DNA of 64,000 nucleotides from Actinomadura violacea. Lineage in GTDB: Bacteria; Actinomycetota; Actinomycetes; Streptosporangiales; Streptosporangiaceae. Positions 43,736 through 53,900 of this stretch are shown here, piece after piece. The DNA lies in assembly GCF_017573465.1 (NCBI RefSeq), contig NZ_JAGEPF010000017.1, positions 62,001 through 126,000 of the forward strand, written 5' to 3'. Both the position numbers and the translations under genes were made by a program. Within the stretch, counting starts at the first letter, position 1; the number at the start of each line of letters is the position of its first letter. The notes below the pieces were generated by a model, which searched no databases, had not been told where the DNA came from, and saw nothing but the letters and a program-made list of their open reading frames with translations.

Positions 43736-45045
43736 TCTCCCTGCAGCTGGGCCGGATGAGCCCCGCCGAGGCCGAGCGGATGCTCGCCTTCGACCGCGAC
43801 CACATCTGGCACCCGTACGCGCCGATGCCCGCGACGGAGAATGTGCTGCCCGTCGTGTCCGCCGACGGCGTCCGGCTCACCCTCGCCGACGGCACCGAGC
43901 TGATCGACGGGATGTCGTCGTGGTGGGCCGCGATCCACGGCTACAACCACCCGAAGCTGAACGCCGCCGTCACCGGGCAGCTCGGCAAGATGGCGCACGT
44001 CATGTTCGGCGGCCTCACCCACCCGCCCGCCGTCCGCCTCGCCGAACGCCTCGTCGAGCTGACGCCCGAGCCGCTGACGAAGGTCTTCTTCGCCGACTCC
44101 GGCTCCGTCGCCGTCGAGGTCGCGATCAAGATGGCGATGCAGTACTGGCGGTCGCAGGGACGCCCCGAGCGGCACCGGCTGCTGACCGTCCGCGGCGGCT
44201 ACCACGGCGACACCTTCGGCGACATGGCCGTCGCCGACCCCTTCAATGGCATGCACCGCGAGTTCAGCGACGTCCTCGCCCGGCACGTGTTCGCGCCGGT
44301 GCCGCCGCCCGGCTACACCGCCGACCCCGACCAGGGCTACATCGACGAGGTCGCGAAGCTCGCCGCCGAGCACGCCCACGAACTCGCCGGGATCATCGCC
44401 GAGCCGATCGTCCAGGGCGCCGGCGGCATGCGCTTCTACGCCCCCGAGTACCTGCGCGCCCTCCGCGACATCGCCGACGAGCACGGCCTCCTGCTGATCC
44501 TGGACGAGATCGCCACCGGGTTCGGCCGCACCGGCGAGCTGTGGGGCTGCGACCACGCCGAGGTCGTCCCCGACATCATGTCCGTCGGCAAGGCCATGAC
44601 CGGCGGATACATGACGATGGCCGCGACCCTGTGCACCGACCGCGTCGCGGACGGCATCACGTCCGGCAAGGCGGGCGCGCTCATGCACGGGCCGACGTTC
44701 ATGGCGAACCCGCTCGCCGCCGCCGTCGCGTCCGCGTCCATCGACCTGCTGCTGTCGCGCGACTGGCGGACCGAGGTCGACACCATCGAAGCCGTCCTGA
44801 CCAGCGAGCTCTCCGGCGCCGAGGAGCTGCCCGGGGTCGCCGGCGTCCGCGTCCTCGGCGCGATCGGCGTCGTCGAGGCCCGCGAACCCGTCGACATGGC
44901 CGCCGTCCAGGACCTCGCCATCGCGCACGGCGTCTGGCTCCGCCCGTTCGGGAAGCTGATCTACACGATGCCGCCCTACGTGTGCACCGAGGACGAGGTC
45001 GGCCACATCGGCGCCGCGCTCCACGCGATCGCCGAGTCGCTGTAG
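43732..45045 (+). CDS. bioA: Adenosylmethionine-8-amino-7-oxononanoate aminotransferase
   Basis: A 437-residue class III PLP aminotransferase of biotin synthesis, which converts KAPA to DAPA with S-adenosylmethionine as amino donor. Motifs are DHIWHPYAPM, GMSSWWAAIHGYNHP, VFFADSGSVAVEVAIKMAMQ, LLILDEIATGFGRTG with the PLP-Asp, the PLP-Lys in SVGKAMTGGY, and LMHGPTFMANPLA. The WW pair and HGPTFM are characteristic of BioA rather than other class III enzymes. It overlaps the cca stop by 4 nt. No bioB, bioD or bioF is in the window. Confidence 0.93.
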   Translation: MISLQLGRMSPAEAERMLAFDRDHIWHPYAPMPATENVLPVVSADGVRLTLADGTELIDGMSSWWAAIHGYNHPKLNAAVTGQLGKMAHVMFGGLTHPPAVRLAERLVELTPEPLTKVFFADSGSVAVEVAIKMAMQYWRSQGRPERHRLLTVRGGYHGDTFGDMAVADPFNGMHREFSDVLARHVFAPVPPPGYTADPDQGYIDEVAKLAAEHAHELAGIIAEPIVQGAGGMRFYAPEYLRALRDIADEHGLLLILDEIATGFGRTGELWGCDHAEVVPDIMSVGKAMTGGYMTMAATLCTDRVADGITSGKAGALMHGPTFMANPLAAAVASASIDLLLSRDWRTEVDTIEAVLTSELSGAEELPGVAGVRVLGAIGVVEAREPVDMAAVQDLAIAHGVWLRPFGKLIYTMPPYVCTEDEVGHIGAALHAIAESL

Positions 45046-45058
45046 CCGGCTCCGGCTA
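45043..45058. terminator. 16-bp palindrome formed by the stop codons of bioA and the MFS gene
   Basis: TAGCCGG-CT-CCGGCTA: the left TAG is the bioA stop and the right CTA is the reverse complement of the MFS TAG stop. The two convergent genes are only 10 nt apart, so this small stem is the only candidate terminator between them. Confidence 0.6.
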
Positions 45059-46378
45059 GTCCCGCACCGGGACGGGCTTCGGGCCGCGGGCCGACGCCGT
45101 CCAGAACGCCGCCGCGCCCGCCGCGTACGCGACGACCACCGCGACCAGCGTCATCGACGCGACCCCGTCCGCCGGCAGCCAGGTCGCGGCCAGCGCCGCC
45201 GCCGCCGCGAACGTCGTGTTGAACAGCATGTCGTACACCGAGAACACCCGGCCCCGGTACGCGTCGTCGATCGACTCCTGCAGCGTCGTGTCGACGCACA
45301 GCTTGATGCCCTGCGACACGACCCCGAGCGCGAACGCGCCGGCCGTCCACGTCTTCTCCGAGAACGGCAGCCCCAGCAGCAGCATCCCCGCCGACGCCGC
45401 GGCGAGCTGCAGCGCGATCCACGCCTGCTTGCTGATCCGCCGCACCACCGGCGGCGTCACCAGCGCCGCCGCGAAGTAGCCCGCGCCCGACACCCCGAGC
45501 ATCAGCGCCAGCGTCGCCAGCCCCTCGTCGGCGCTGTCGGCGAAATGGCCGCGGCACAGCAGCAGCGTCATCATCAGGATGATCCCGTACACGAACCGGT
45601 GGAACGAGATCGCCGCGAGCGCCAGCGCCGCCTGCCGCCGCCCCGCGATGTGCCGCGCCCCGTCCGCCAGGCCCGTCAGCACCGCGCCGAGCGCGTCCCG
45701 CACCCCCTGCGCGTCCTGCCCCGGGCCGCGTCCCGCCAGCGCCTCCGCCTCCGCCGGGTACGGGCCGAGCAGCCCCCGCGGCAGCAGCGTCGCGATCGCC
45801 CCGGCGGCCAGGTACATGCCCGCGCCCGCCGCCAGGATCAGCGCCGTCCCCTGCTGGCCGCCGCCGAACAGCGCCCGCAGCAGGTAGCCGGCGCCGCCGC
45901 CGACGAACGCGATCACCGTCCCGCTCGTCACCGAGAACGCGTTCGCCGTCACCAGATGCTCGCGCCGCACGACGTGCGGCAGCGCCGCCGACAGCGCGGA
46001 CAGGAAGAACCGGTTGACGCCGAGCACCACCAGCACGGCCAGGAAGAACCCGACGCCGTCCTGCCCGCTCGCGACCAGCGCCGCGACGACCAGCACGACC
46101 ATGGCCCGCAGCACCGGCGTCCACACCAGGATCTGCCGCCGCTGCCACCGGTCGATGAACACCCCGGCGAACGGCCCGAGCGCCGAGTACGGCAGCAGCG
46201 TCACCGCGAACGCCGCGGCCGCCTTGCCCGCCGTCGCCTGCCGCTCCGGCGAGAAGAACACGTAGCCGGCCAGCGCGACCTGGAAGACCCCGTCGGTGAG
46301 CTGCGACGTCAGCCGCGTCGCGTACAGCCGGCGGAAGTCCCGGCCCCGCACGATCGCGCCCAGCTCACCCGCTTTCAC
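45056..46378 (-). CDS. Major facilitator superfamily transporter (MFS, exporter type)
   Basis: A 440-residue, 12-segment membrane protein. Seen are the N-terminal RDFRRLYATRLTSQLTDGVF, the loop motif GPFAGVFIDRWQRRQILVWT (motif A-like G-x3-D-R-x-x-R), and FHRFVYGIILMMTLLLCRGH in the second half. The layout is like the MFS_3 (enterobactin exporter-like) group. The substrate is unknown. GTG at 46378 has no ribosome-binding site; TACTTT ends 6 nt upstream, so the transcript may be leaderless. The 287-nt gap to the next gene holds no frame of note. Confidence 0.85.
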   Translation of the reverse strand: MKAGELGAIVRGRDFRRLYATRLTSQLTDGVFQVALAGYVFFSPERQATAGKAAAAFAVTLLPYSALGPFAGVFIDRWQRRQILVWTPVLRAMVVLVVAALVASGQDGVGFFLAVLVVLGVNRFFLSALSAALPHVVRREHLVTANAFSVTSGTVIAFVGGGAGYLLRALFGGGQQGTALILAAGAGMYLAAGAIATLLPRGLLGPYPAEAEALAGRGPGQDAQGVRDALGAVLTGLADGARHIAGRRQAALALAAISFHRFVYGIILMMTLLLCRGHFADSADEGLATLALMLGVSGAGYFAAALVTPPVVRRISKQAWIALQLAAASAGMLLLGLPFSEKTWTAGAFALGVVSQGIKLCVDTTLQESIDDAYRGRVFSVYDMLFNTTFAAAAALAATWLPADGVASMTLVAVVVAYAAGAAAFWTASARGPKPVPVRD

Positions 46379-46384
46379 CTGATC

Positions 46385-46390
46385 AAAGTA
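46385..46390 (-). promoter_or_regulatory. -10-like TACTTT placed for a leaderless start of the MFS gene
   Basis: On the minus strand TACTTT is followed by 6 nt (GATCAG) and then the GTG start. No ribosome-binding site is seen. Confidence 0.5.
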
Positions 46391-46665
46391 CCCGCCGCCC
46401 CGACCCCCGCGGCCCCGCCGCCTCGCACCCCCGCACCCTTTTTGCCCGCCGGACACCGACCCGGGCCGCAGCCGCCCCGCCGGCGGCGCACTTGTGCCCA
46501 GCCGTCAGCGACCTCGACCGTTGCGATCGCGTCCGAAGGCGGATTCGAGCGAAGCGAGAATCCGATGCGCAGCGAGGCCCCCAGGGCCGAGTCGGAGCGA
46601 TGCAGCGATCGCACGCAGGGCCCGTTGAAGGGAGGGCCCACAGAGCCCGGCCGCCGAGGGCACTG

Positions 46666-48435
46666 CTAAGACAACCAGAGCCTGGTGTAGTCGTAGCCGG
46701 CGGCGGTGGGGACGAAGACGGCGCCGTGGACGCGCGACGACCGGAAGATCGTGTGGGCGCGGTCGAGGAGCGGGACGATCGCGGCGTCCGCCATGATCAG
46801 CTGGTCGGCCTGGTGCCAGTAGCCGGCCGCGTGGGCGGCGTCGGGGGCGGTGAGGGCTCCGTCGATCAGGGCGTTGACCTGCGGGTTGTCGTAGCCGCCG
46901 TAGTCGGTGGAGTTCGGCCCGTAGGAGCGGCCGTCAAAGAGCGGCTGGATGATGGAGCGGCCGTTGTTGCCGTACCAGTCGGGCGTCCAGCCGGGCGCGG
47001 CGATGTCCCACTGGCCTTCGCGGGCGCGCGCGGGCGTGGCGATGGTGTCGGAGTAGAAGGAGCCGCCGGTGTCGGCGGTGAGCTCGGTCTTGACGCCGCA
47101 GGAGGAGAGGTTCTCGGCGATGGACTGGGCGATGAGCTTGTGGACGCTGTTGGTGCGGTACGGGAACTTCAGCGTGATCTTGCGGTGCCCGGTCTTGGCG
47201 AGGAGCTGCCGGCACTTGCCCGGGTCACCGGACTCGTTCGGCGTCGGGTAGGGGTCGGCGGCGGCGTAGCCGGAGTTGCCGGGCGGGATGACGGTGTGCA
47301 GCGGCTGCGCGACCGACGGCCCGCCGACGATCTTGATGAGGGCGCTGCGGTCGATCGCGTACTCCAGCGCCTGCCGGACGGCGCGGTCGCCGAGCGCGCC
47401 GCCGTTGTTCGGGCTGTGCAGGTTGAACACCAGGTAGGGGCTGTTGCTCGGGGTCTCCCGGATGGCGAAGCGCGGGTCGTCGCGCAGCCGCGGGATCGCG
47501 GCGGTGGGGACGGGCTGGTCCCAGGCGAGGTCGGCGGCGCCCTGCTCGATCTGCTGCTGGACGGTCTCCGGGGAGTCCTGGCCGAGGGTGATCTGGATGC
47601 GCTCGACGTGCCGTTCGCGGATGGGGTCGGTGTCCTGCCGCCAGGCGGGGTCGCGGGTCAGCAGGTAGGAGATCCCGGGACGGTACTCGGCGATCTGGTA
47701 CGGCCCGTCGGAGATCATGTGCCGGCGCAGCTCGGGGCTGTCGGGCACGTACGCGTCGTACTCGCGGGGCGCGGCGGCGGTGAACGGCAGCGACAGCAGG
47801 TTGAGGAAGTCGCTGGCGGGGCGCTTCAGCCGGAACACCAGCGTGCGGTCGTCCTTGGCGCGGACGCCGTCGATGCCGTGGGCGCGCTGGTAGCCGGCCA
47901 TCGCGGCGGCGTCCTTGCCGTCCACGGCGCCGAAGCCGCGGCAGAACCCGTCCATCCCCTTGATCGTGGAGATGTAGTAGCCCTTGCCGGCGGACGGGGA
48001 CGCCGGGTTGCACAGGCGCTGGAACCCGCGGACGAAGTCCTGCGCGGTGACGGGCCGGGGCGGCGAGGCGTTCCACATGACGCCGTCGCGCAGCCGGATC
48101 GTGTAGGTGCGGCCGTCCTTGCTGACGTCGCCGTTCTCCTTGCTGGGCAGCCGCGCGGCGACGTCGGCCTGGACGGGGACGGTCTCGGCGAAGTCGTTGG
48201 ACGCGCGGGTGGCGAACAGCGTCCGGGCGAAGGTGCGGACGAGCCCGTACCCGCCGACGCTGGCGACCGACGCGGTGTCCAGGTGCTCGACGTCGGACGA
48301 GCCGACGATCCGCAGCGTGTCGCCGTCGCGGGGCGGGCCGTCGGCGGAGGCGCCGTCGCCCCCTCCGCCGCACGCGGCCAGCCCGACCGCGAGCCCGGCG
48401 ATCCCCGCCGTCAGCTTGACCACCTCGCGCGCCAT
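46666..48435 (-). CDS. Orphan ABC transporter substrate-binding lipoprotein, family 5 (peptide/nickel type)
   Basis: A 589-residue SBP_bac_5 protein. A lipoprotein signal peptide (VVKLTAGIAGLAVGLAACGG, lipobox LAAC) is followed by the usual order: LRIVGSSDVEHLDTASVASV, YTIRLRDGVMWNASPPRPVT, AVRQALEYAIDRSALIKIVG and GQWDIAAPGWTPDWYGNNGR. It probably captures oligopeptides or similar ligands at the outer membrane face. No permease or ATPase gene is adjacent, so it must work with a transporter encoded elsewhere or act as a sensor. ATG at 48435 with GGAGG 5 nt upstream. Confidence 0.88.
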   Translation of the reverse strand: MAREVVKLTAGIAGLAVGLAACGGGGDGASADGPPRDGDTLRIVGSSDVEHLDTASVASVGGYGLVRTFARTLFATRASNDFAETVPVQADVAARLPSKENGDVSKDGRTYTIRLRDGVMWNASPPRPVTAQDFVRGFQRLCNPASPSAGKGYYISTIKGMDGFCRGFGAVDGKDAAAMAGYQRAHGIDGVRAKDDRTLVFRLKRPASDFLNLLSLPFTAAAPREYDAYVPDSPELRRHMISDGPYQIAEYRPGISYLLTRDPAWRQDTDPIRERHVERIQITLGQDSPETVQQQIEQGAADLAWDQPVPTAAIPRLRDDPRFAIRETPSNSPYLVFNLHSPNNGGALGDRAVRQALEYAIDRSALIKIVGGPSVAQPLHTVIPPGNSGYAAADPYPTPNESGDPGKCRQLLAKTGHRKITLKFPYRTNSVHKLIAQSIAENLSSCGVKTELTADTGGSFYSDTIATPARAREGQWDIAAPGWTPDWYGNNGRSIIQPLFDGRSYGPNSTDYGGYDNPQVNALIDGALTAPDAAHAAGYWHQADQLIMADAAIVPLLDRAHTIFRSSRVHGAVFVPTAAGYDYTRLWLS

Positions 48436-48546
48436 CTCGTCCTCCAGTCCGGCACTCGGCAGCTGGTGTGCGATAACCGGCGGTGTCACAGTAGGGCCAG
48501 AGCGTGACAAAGGGCCGCTACATCACCGTTTTATGTAGAGAAGTAA

Positions 48547-48585
48547 GGACGCCCTGACAGTGGGATGTCCACTGTCAGGGCGTCC
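48547..48585 (-). terminator. Terminator of ino1
   Basis: A perfect 17-bp stem (48547-48563 with 48569-48585, GGACGCCCTGACAGTGG) and a 5-nt loop. It lies about 45 nt past the ino1 stop on the minus strand. Confidence 0.92.
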
Positions 48586-48629
48586 TGGGAGAGCTTTGTG
48601 ACGAGACTCTCAGCGCCGCGAGGCGGGGG

Positions 48630-49709
48630 TCAGCGCTCGACCTCGCCGGCGATGAAGCGCTCGACGGCCTGGCGGGCCTGGTCGTCGTTGTACTGCTCCG
48701 GCGGCGACTTCATGAAGTAGGAGCTGGCCGACAGGATCGGGCCGCCGATGCCGCGGTCCTTGGCGATCTTCGCGGCGCGGACCGCGTCGATGATGACGCC
48801 GGCGGAGTTCGGGGAGTCCCAGACCTCCAGCTTGTACTCCAGGTTCAGCGGGGTGTCGCCGAAGGACTTGCCCTCGAGGCGGACGTAGGCCCACTTGCGG
48901 TCGTCCAGCCACGGCACGTGGTCGGACGGGCCGATGTGCACGTCGGCCTTCGCCATCTCGTGCGGGATCTGCGAGGTGACCGACTGCGTCTTGGAGATCT
49001 TCTTGGACTGGAGCCGCTTGCGCTCCAGCATGTTCATGAAGTCCATGTTGCCGCCGAAGTTGAGCTGGTACGTGCGCAGCAGCTCGACCCCGCGGTCCTC
49101 GAACAGCTTGGCCATGACGCGGTGCGTGATGGTCGCGCCGACCTGCGACTTGATGTCGTCGCCGACGATCGGCACGCCGGCCTCGGTGAACTTGGCGGCC
49201 CACTCGGGGTCGGAGGCGATGAACACCGGCAGCGCGTTCACGAACGCGACCTTGGCGTCGATGGCGCACTGGGCGTAGAAGCGGTCGGCCGCCTCCGAGC
49301 CCACCGGCAGGTACGACACCAGGACGTCGACCCGCGCGTCCTTCAGCGCCTGCACCACGTCGACCGGCTCGGCGTCGGACTCCTCGATGATGTCGAGGTA
49401 GTACTCGCCGAGGCCGTCGAAGGTGTGGCCGCGCTGGACGGTCACGCCGGTCGGCGGGACGTCGGCGAACTTGATGGTGTTGTTCTCGCTGGCGTGGATG
49501 GCCTCGGACAGGTCCATCCCGACCTTCTTGGCGTCCACGTCGAACGCGGCGACGAACTCGACGTCGCCGACGTGGTAGTCGCCGAACTGGACGTGCATGA
49601 GGCCGGGGACACGCGTCTCCGGGGAGGCGTCCTTGTAGAACTCGACACCCTGGACAAGCGAAGAGGCGCAGTTGCCCACACCCACGATGGCTACGCGCAC
49701 GGAACCCAT
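48630..49709 (-). CDS. ino1: Inositol-3-phosphate synthase
   Basis: A 359-residue NAD-dependent enzyme making inositol 1-phosphate from glucose 6-phosphate, the entry to phosphatidylinositol, mycothiol and related glycolipids in actinobacteria. The Rossmann motif VRVAIVGVGNCASSLVQGVE opens the protein. Family signatures include VGDVEFVAAFDVDAKKVG, YLPVGSEAADRFYAQ, GDDIKSQVGATITHR, QLNFGGNMDFMNM and KISKTQSV. ATG at 49709 with AAAGGAG 7 nt upstream. It follows padR on the same strand after 113 nt; the pair padR-ino1 is conserved near oriC in mycobacteria and streptomycetes, so PadR may regulate it. Confidence 0.96.
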   Translation of the reverse strand: MGSVRVAIVGVGNCASSLVQGVEFYKDASPETRVPGLMHVQFGDYHVGDVEFVAAFDVDAKKVGMDLSEAIHASENNTIKFADVPPTGVTVQRGHTFDGLGEYYLDIIEESDAEPVDVVQALKDARVDVLVSYLPVGSEAADRFYAQCAIDAKVAFVNALPVFIASDPEWAAKFTEAGVPIVGDDIKSQVGATITHRVMAKLFEDRGVELLRTYQLNFGGNMDFMNMLERKRLQSKKISKTQSVTSQIPHEMAKADVHIGPSDHVPWLDDRKWAYVRLEGKSFGDTPLNLEYKLEVWDSPNSAGVIIDAVRAAKIAKDRGIGGPILSASSYFMKSPPEQYNDDQARQAVERFIAGEVER

Positions 49710-49822
49710 CCGATTGCTCCTTTAACTCTCTTGCGGTTGCGATCCTCGCCCGCCCCGGAGGGCGAACGCCACCACTGGCGGGACCTGAGGTGGAGTTCAC
49801 CCGTCCCAGGTGGGGCCGCTCC

Positions 49823-50443
49823 TCAGCGGCCCTTGTCCCGAGGCATGTCGTTGTCTTTTTCGAAAGATCTGGCTTGCTGTTCCTGCTCGGCCCGCTCGCG
49901 CCCGATCAGCTCGTTGAGCCAGCGGACCTCGCGCTCGACCGACTCCAGCCCGTGGTTCTGCAGCTCCAGGGTGTAGGAGTCGACCCGTTCCCGGGTCCGG
50001 CCGAGGGCGGCGCGGACGCTCTCCAGGCGTTCCTCGAGCCGGCTGCGCCGGCCTTCGAGGATCCGGAGCCGGACGTCGGCGCGGGTGTGCGAGAAGAAGG
50101 CGAAGTGCACGCCGAACCCCTCGTCCTCCCAGGACGCCGGACCGGCCTCGGTCAGGAGGTTCTGGAGCCGCTCCTTGCCCTCGGCGGTGAGCTTGTAGAC
50201 GATCTTCGACCGGCGGCTCTGCAGGGCCAGCGTCGCGTTCGGCTCCTCCGGCCGGTCCTCGATGATCAGCCCGTTGGCGAGGAGCTGCTTGAGGCACGGG
50301 TAGAGGGTTCCGTACGAGAAGGCGCGGAACATGCCGAGCAGGGTGTTGAGCCGCTTGCGCAGCTCGTACCCGTGCATCGGGGACTCGTGGAGCAGGCCGA
50401 GCACGGCGAGCTCCAGCACGCCCGCGCCCTTCTTGCCCGCCAT
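49823..50443 (-). CDS. PadR-family transcriptional regulator
   Basis: A 206-residue PadR protein. The winged helix is ELAVLGLLHESPMHGYELRK, SYGTLYPCLKQLLANGLIIE, then the wing KIVYKLTAEGKERLQNLL. The C-terminal half is a long coiled coil (RILEGRRSRLEERLESVRAA and RERVDSYTLELQNH) for dimerisation. ATG at 50443 with GGAGG 8 nt upstream. An inverted repeat in its own promoter (50477-50512), next to a -10-like TATCTT, indicates autorepression. The neighbouring ino1 gene is a plausible further target. Confidence 0.92.
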   Translation of the reverse strand: MAGKKGAGVLELAVLGLLHESPMHGYELRKRLNTLLGMFRAFSYGTLYPCLKQLLANGLIIEDRPEEPNATLALQSRRSKIVYKLTAEGKERLQNLLTEAGPASWEDEGFGVHFAFFSHTRADVRLRILEGRRSRLEERLESVRAALGRTRERVDSYTLELQNHGLESVEREVRWLNELIGRERAEQEQQARSFEKDNDMPRDKGR

Positions 50444-50476
50444 CGCGAATCCCTCCGCAGAGTCGATGTCTCCGTT

Positions 50477-50520
50477 CGATGTATCGAGTGAATGTATCGG
50501 CTCGATACATCGCAAAGATA
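50477..50520 (-). promoter_or_regulatory. padR promoter and operator
   Basis: A perfect 12-bp inverted repeat, CGATGTATCGAG (50477-50488) and CTCGATACATCG (50501-50512), with 12 nt between; the spacer holds a third partial half-site (ATGTATCG at 50492-50499). A -10-like TATCTT (50520-50515, minus strand) sits just upstream of the repeat, so a bound dimer would cover the transcription start. The ATGT...ACAT style fits PadR operators. Confidence 0.82.
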
Positions 50521-50861
50521 CGTACCCCACCGCATCCTGGCAAGCCGCCCGCTGGAAACGGGCCGTTCGTGGTGATCGTCAAGGAGGCGTCCGGCGCATG
50601 CGGGACCGCGCGCCGGACGGGTGGAGGCGGGCGGGGAGGCGCCCTGGGGGACCGCGAATCCGGCGAATTCAGGGTGTATGTGGTGGAAGTGTGTCAAAGT
50701 TGCGGATGGCATCTGCCGACCGTGCCCTGCCTCCCCGGCCGCGGGGAACGGCGCCCCGGGCGGTGGCGAAGTGAGGAGGATCAGCCGACGAGAGGGCGTC
50801 CGACCAGCACGGACGGTGCTCCGCCATGCACCGCGCTCCCCCCGCTCACCAGCCCGCACAG

Positions 50862-50867
50862 TACTCT
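50862..50867 (+). promoter_or_regulatory. -10-like TACTCT upstream of the first PBP; contents of 50531-50956
   Basis: CAGTACTCTTCGGACGGCGC (50859-50878) strongly resembles CAGTACGCTCGGACGACGC (54958-54976) upstream of the second PBP gene. The shared hexamer TAC(T/G)CT is a -10-like element. The rest of the 426-nt gap between padR and the PBP gene shows no other feature. Confidence 0.5.
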
Positions 50868-50956
50868 TCGGACGGCGCACGAGCCGCCGCGGCACCTGGA
50901 GCCCCTCCGGAACCCGCGGTGACCCGCCCGTCGTCGTCCCCTGTTGATGAGGTCGC

Positions 50957-53900
50957 GTGAGTAATCCAAGCCAGCCCCGACCGGAGTCCGGGTCGCCAGG
51001 GCCGGGCGGGCACCAGATCCCCCGTCTCGGCCGCACCGGTGAACCGGAGGTCCCGGACGCCCGTCCCGGCGACGCCGCCACCGGCGGGCCGACACCCCCG
51101 CCCGCGCCGGGCGCCCCCGGCCAGAGCCCCGGACCCCTCGGCTCCCCGCCGCCGCCCGTGGACGCCTCGGGGATCAGGCTCGACGCGACCGCCGTCTTCG
51201 GCACCCCCCCGTCCGGCTCCGGCACCCCCGCGCCGCCGCCCCCCTCCGGGGCGCCGCAGGGCCACGGCCCGGCCGGCCCGCCGGGCTCCGAACCGTCCGG
51301 CTTCGACGCCGAGCGCACGCAGAACATCGGCCCGTCCGCGCCGCAGCCGCCCGCCGCGCCGCCTGCGCCCGCGCCACCTGCGCCCCCGGGCGTGACCGGG
51401 CCGGTGAGCCCGCAGCCGAGCGCCGCCTTCCTGCCGGACGACCCGCTCGGCTCCTCCTTCATGGGCGGCGCCGCCCCGTCCGGCCCCTCGGCCGTGTCCG
51501 GGCCCGGCGCGGGCTCCGCAGGCCAGAACGACTTCGGCGGCGACCCGCTGGGACAGGGCCCGTCCTTCGGGTCCGCGTCGTCCTCGCCGCCCGCCGGGGA
51601 CCCCCTGGGCCAGGGTCCGCTCGCCGGGCCGTCCCCGTCCGGTGGCCCCGGCTCGTCCCCCGGGCCGCTCGGCGCTCCGACCGGTGGCGACCCGGGTCCC
51701 ATGACCATGCCCGACCTGCACGGCGCCGCCGTCTCCCCGCACCCGGGCTCCCCCGGCACCCCCGCGGGCCCCGGCGGCCAGGCCGGTCCGGGTGGCCCCG
51801 GCGGACCGAACGGCCCTGGTGGGCCCGCCGGTCCCGGCGGCCCGAACGGTTTCAATGGCCCGAGCGCTCCTCACGGTCAGGCCGGGCCGGGCGGCCCGAA
51901 CGGCCCCGGTGGTCCCAATGGTCCCGGCGGTTTCGGTGGTCCGAACGGCCCCGGTGGCCCGGGCGGGCCTGGCGGGCCCAACGGTCCCGGTGGGCCCGGT
52001 GGTTTCGGTGGGCCCGGCGGGCCCGGGATGCGGGGCGGGCCGGCCGGGTTCGGGTCGGCGGGCGTGCCCGGCGGGGCCGGAGGCGCGGGCGCAGCCGGCG
52101 GTCCGGGGGCCGCGGTGAGCGCCGGCGTGACGGCGGCGCTCGGCGCGGTCAGCGGAGTGGTCGCCAAGTTCCGCAGCGGCGGCGCGTCCGGCGGTCCCGG
52201 CAAGCCCGGCGGTCCGGGCGGTCCTGGCGGCCCCGGAGGCCCGGGCGGTCCCGGTGGTCCGGGCGGGCCCGGCGGTCGGGGACGGCGGGCCGCGAAGAAG
52301 TCCTTCGTCGACCACCTGCGGTCGCGCAGCACGGGATGGCGGCGGTTCCTGCCGTCCTGGAAGCTCGTGACCGGTGTCCTGCTGCTCGGCGTCGCCGGCC
52401 TCGTCACGATGATCGGGGTGGCGTACGCGAACACGCCGACGCCGGCGGAGCCGACGGTGGCGGGCGTCGAGGACCAGGCGTCGATCTTCTACTACTCCGA
52501 CGGCAAGACCGAGATCGGGCGGATCGGCAAGAAGCGGCAGAGCGTCGAGCTGAACAAGGTGCCGCCGTTCGTCCAGGACGCGGTGCTGGCCGCGGAGAAC
52601 CGCAGCTTCCGCACCGACCCCGGGTTCTCGATCCGGGGCACGGGGCGCGCGGTGTGGGTGAACCTGACCGGCGGGCACGGCGGCGGGTCGACGATCACCC
52701 AGCAGCTGGCGAAGAACTACTACTCCGACCCGAACAACCGGACGATGAGCCGGAAGTTCAAGGAGCTGTTCATCGCGGTGAAGCTGGACAAGAGCCGGTC
52801 CAAGAACGAGATCCTCAAGCTGTACCTGAACACGATCTACTTCGGCCGCGACACCTACGGCATCCAGGCCGCGTCGCGCGAGTACTTCGGCGTGGACGTG
52901 TGGCAGCTCAAGCCGGACCAGGCGGCGCTGCTCGGCGGCATGATCCAGGACGCGAACAAGGACCCGGCGGACAAGGCCAACAAGGCGTACGTGCAGAGCC
53001 GGTACCAGTACACGCTCAAGGGCATGGTCGCGATGGGCAAGATGTCCAAGGCCGATGCCGACAAGTACATGCAGCACGTGCCGGCGGTGAAGAGCGCGGG
53101 CAGCGGCGACCAGCTGTACGGCGGGCAGCGCGGCTACATGCTGATGCGCGCGAAGGAGGAGCTGCGCCGGCAGGGCATCCAGCAGTCGGAGCTGACGACG
53201 AAGGGCCTGCGGGTCTACACGACGTTCAACCGCGAGCGGATGGCGATGGCGAAGAAGGCCGCCGAGCACACCGTCCCTCAGGTGAACCCGAAGAAGCTCG
53301 CGAAGCAGGGCATCCGGGTGGGGCTGGTGTCGGTGAACACCGCGAACGGCGAGGTCGTGGCGTTCTACGGCGGGCCGGGCTATCTGGAGCAGGCGTTCGA
53401 CAACGTGTGGAGCGGCTCCGCGCAGGCGGGGTCGGCGATGAAGCCGTACGTGCTGGCGACGGCGCTGAAGCAGAACTACAGCCTCAAGAGCATGGTCGAG
53501 GGCAAGTCGAACACCCCGATCGACGCGGGCACCGGCAACGTCGTCCCGAAGGGGTCGCCGAACTCGGTGACGGTGCCGAACAGCCATGACGTCGCGCCGG
53601 CCGTCGACCTCGTGACGGCGCTGAAGGAGTCGGTGAACACCGCGTTCATCCAGCTGATCGCGAAGGTCGGCGTGCCGGAGACGATCGAGACGGCGGAGGA
53701 CGCGGGGGTCTCCTCGGATCTGCTGGAGCCGTACAAGCACCAGCTGAACCTGGCGCTGGGCGTCAACGACATCCGGCCGGTCGAGCAGGCGGCGGGCTAC
53801 CAGGCGTTCGCCAACGGCGGGGTGTTCCACGAGCCGCACGTGATCCGGATCGTCAAGCAGAGCGACAACAAGACGGTGCGGCTGAGGCCGAAGGTCCAGA

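Noticed and set aside
46379..46665. Possible attachment site or repeat element with GAGCGAAGCGAG
   Set aside because: The motif is short and common in high-GC DNA; no partner copy or mobile gene was found.
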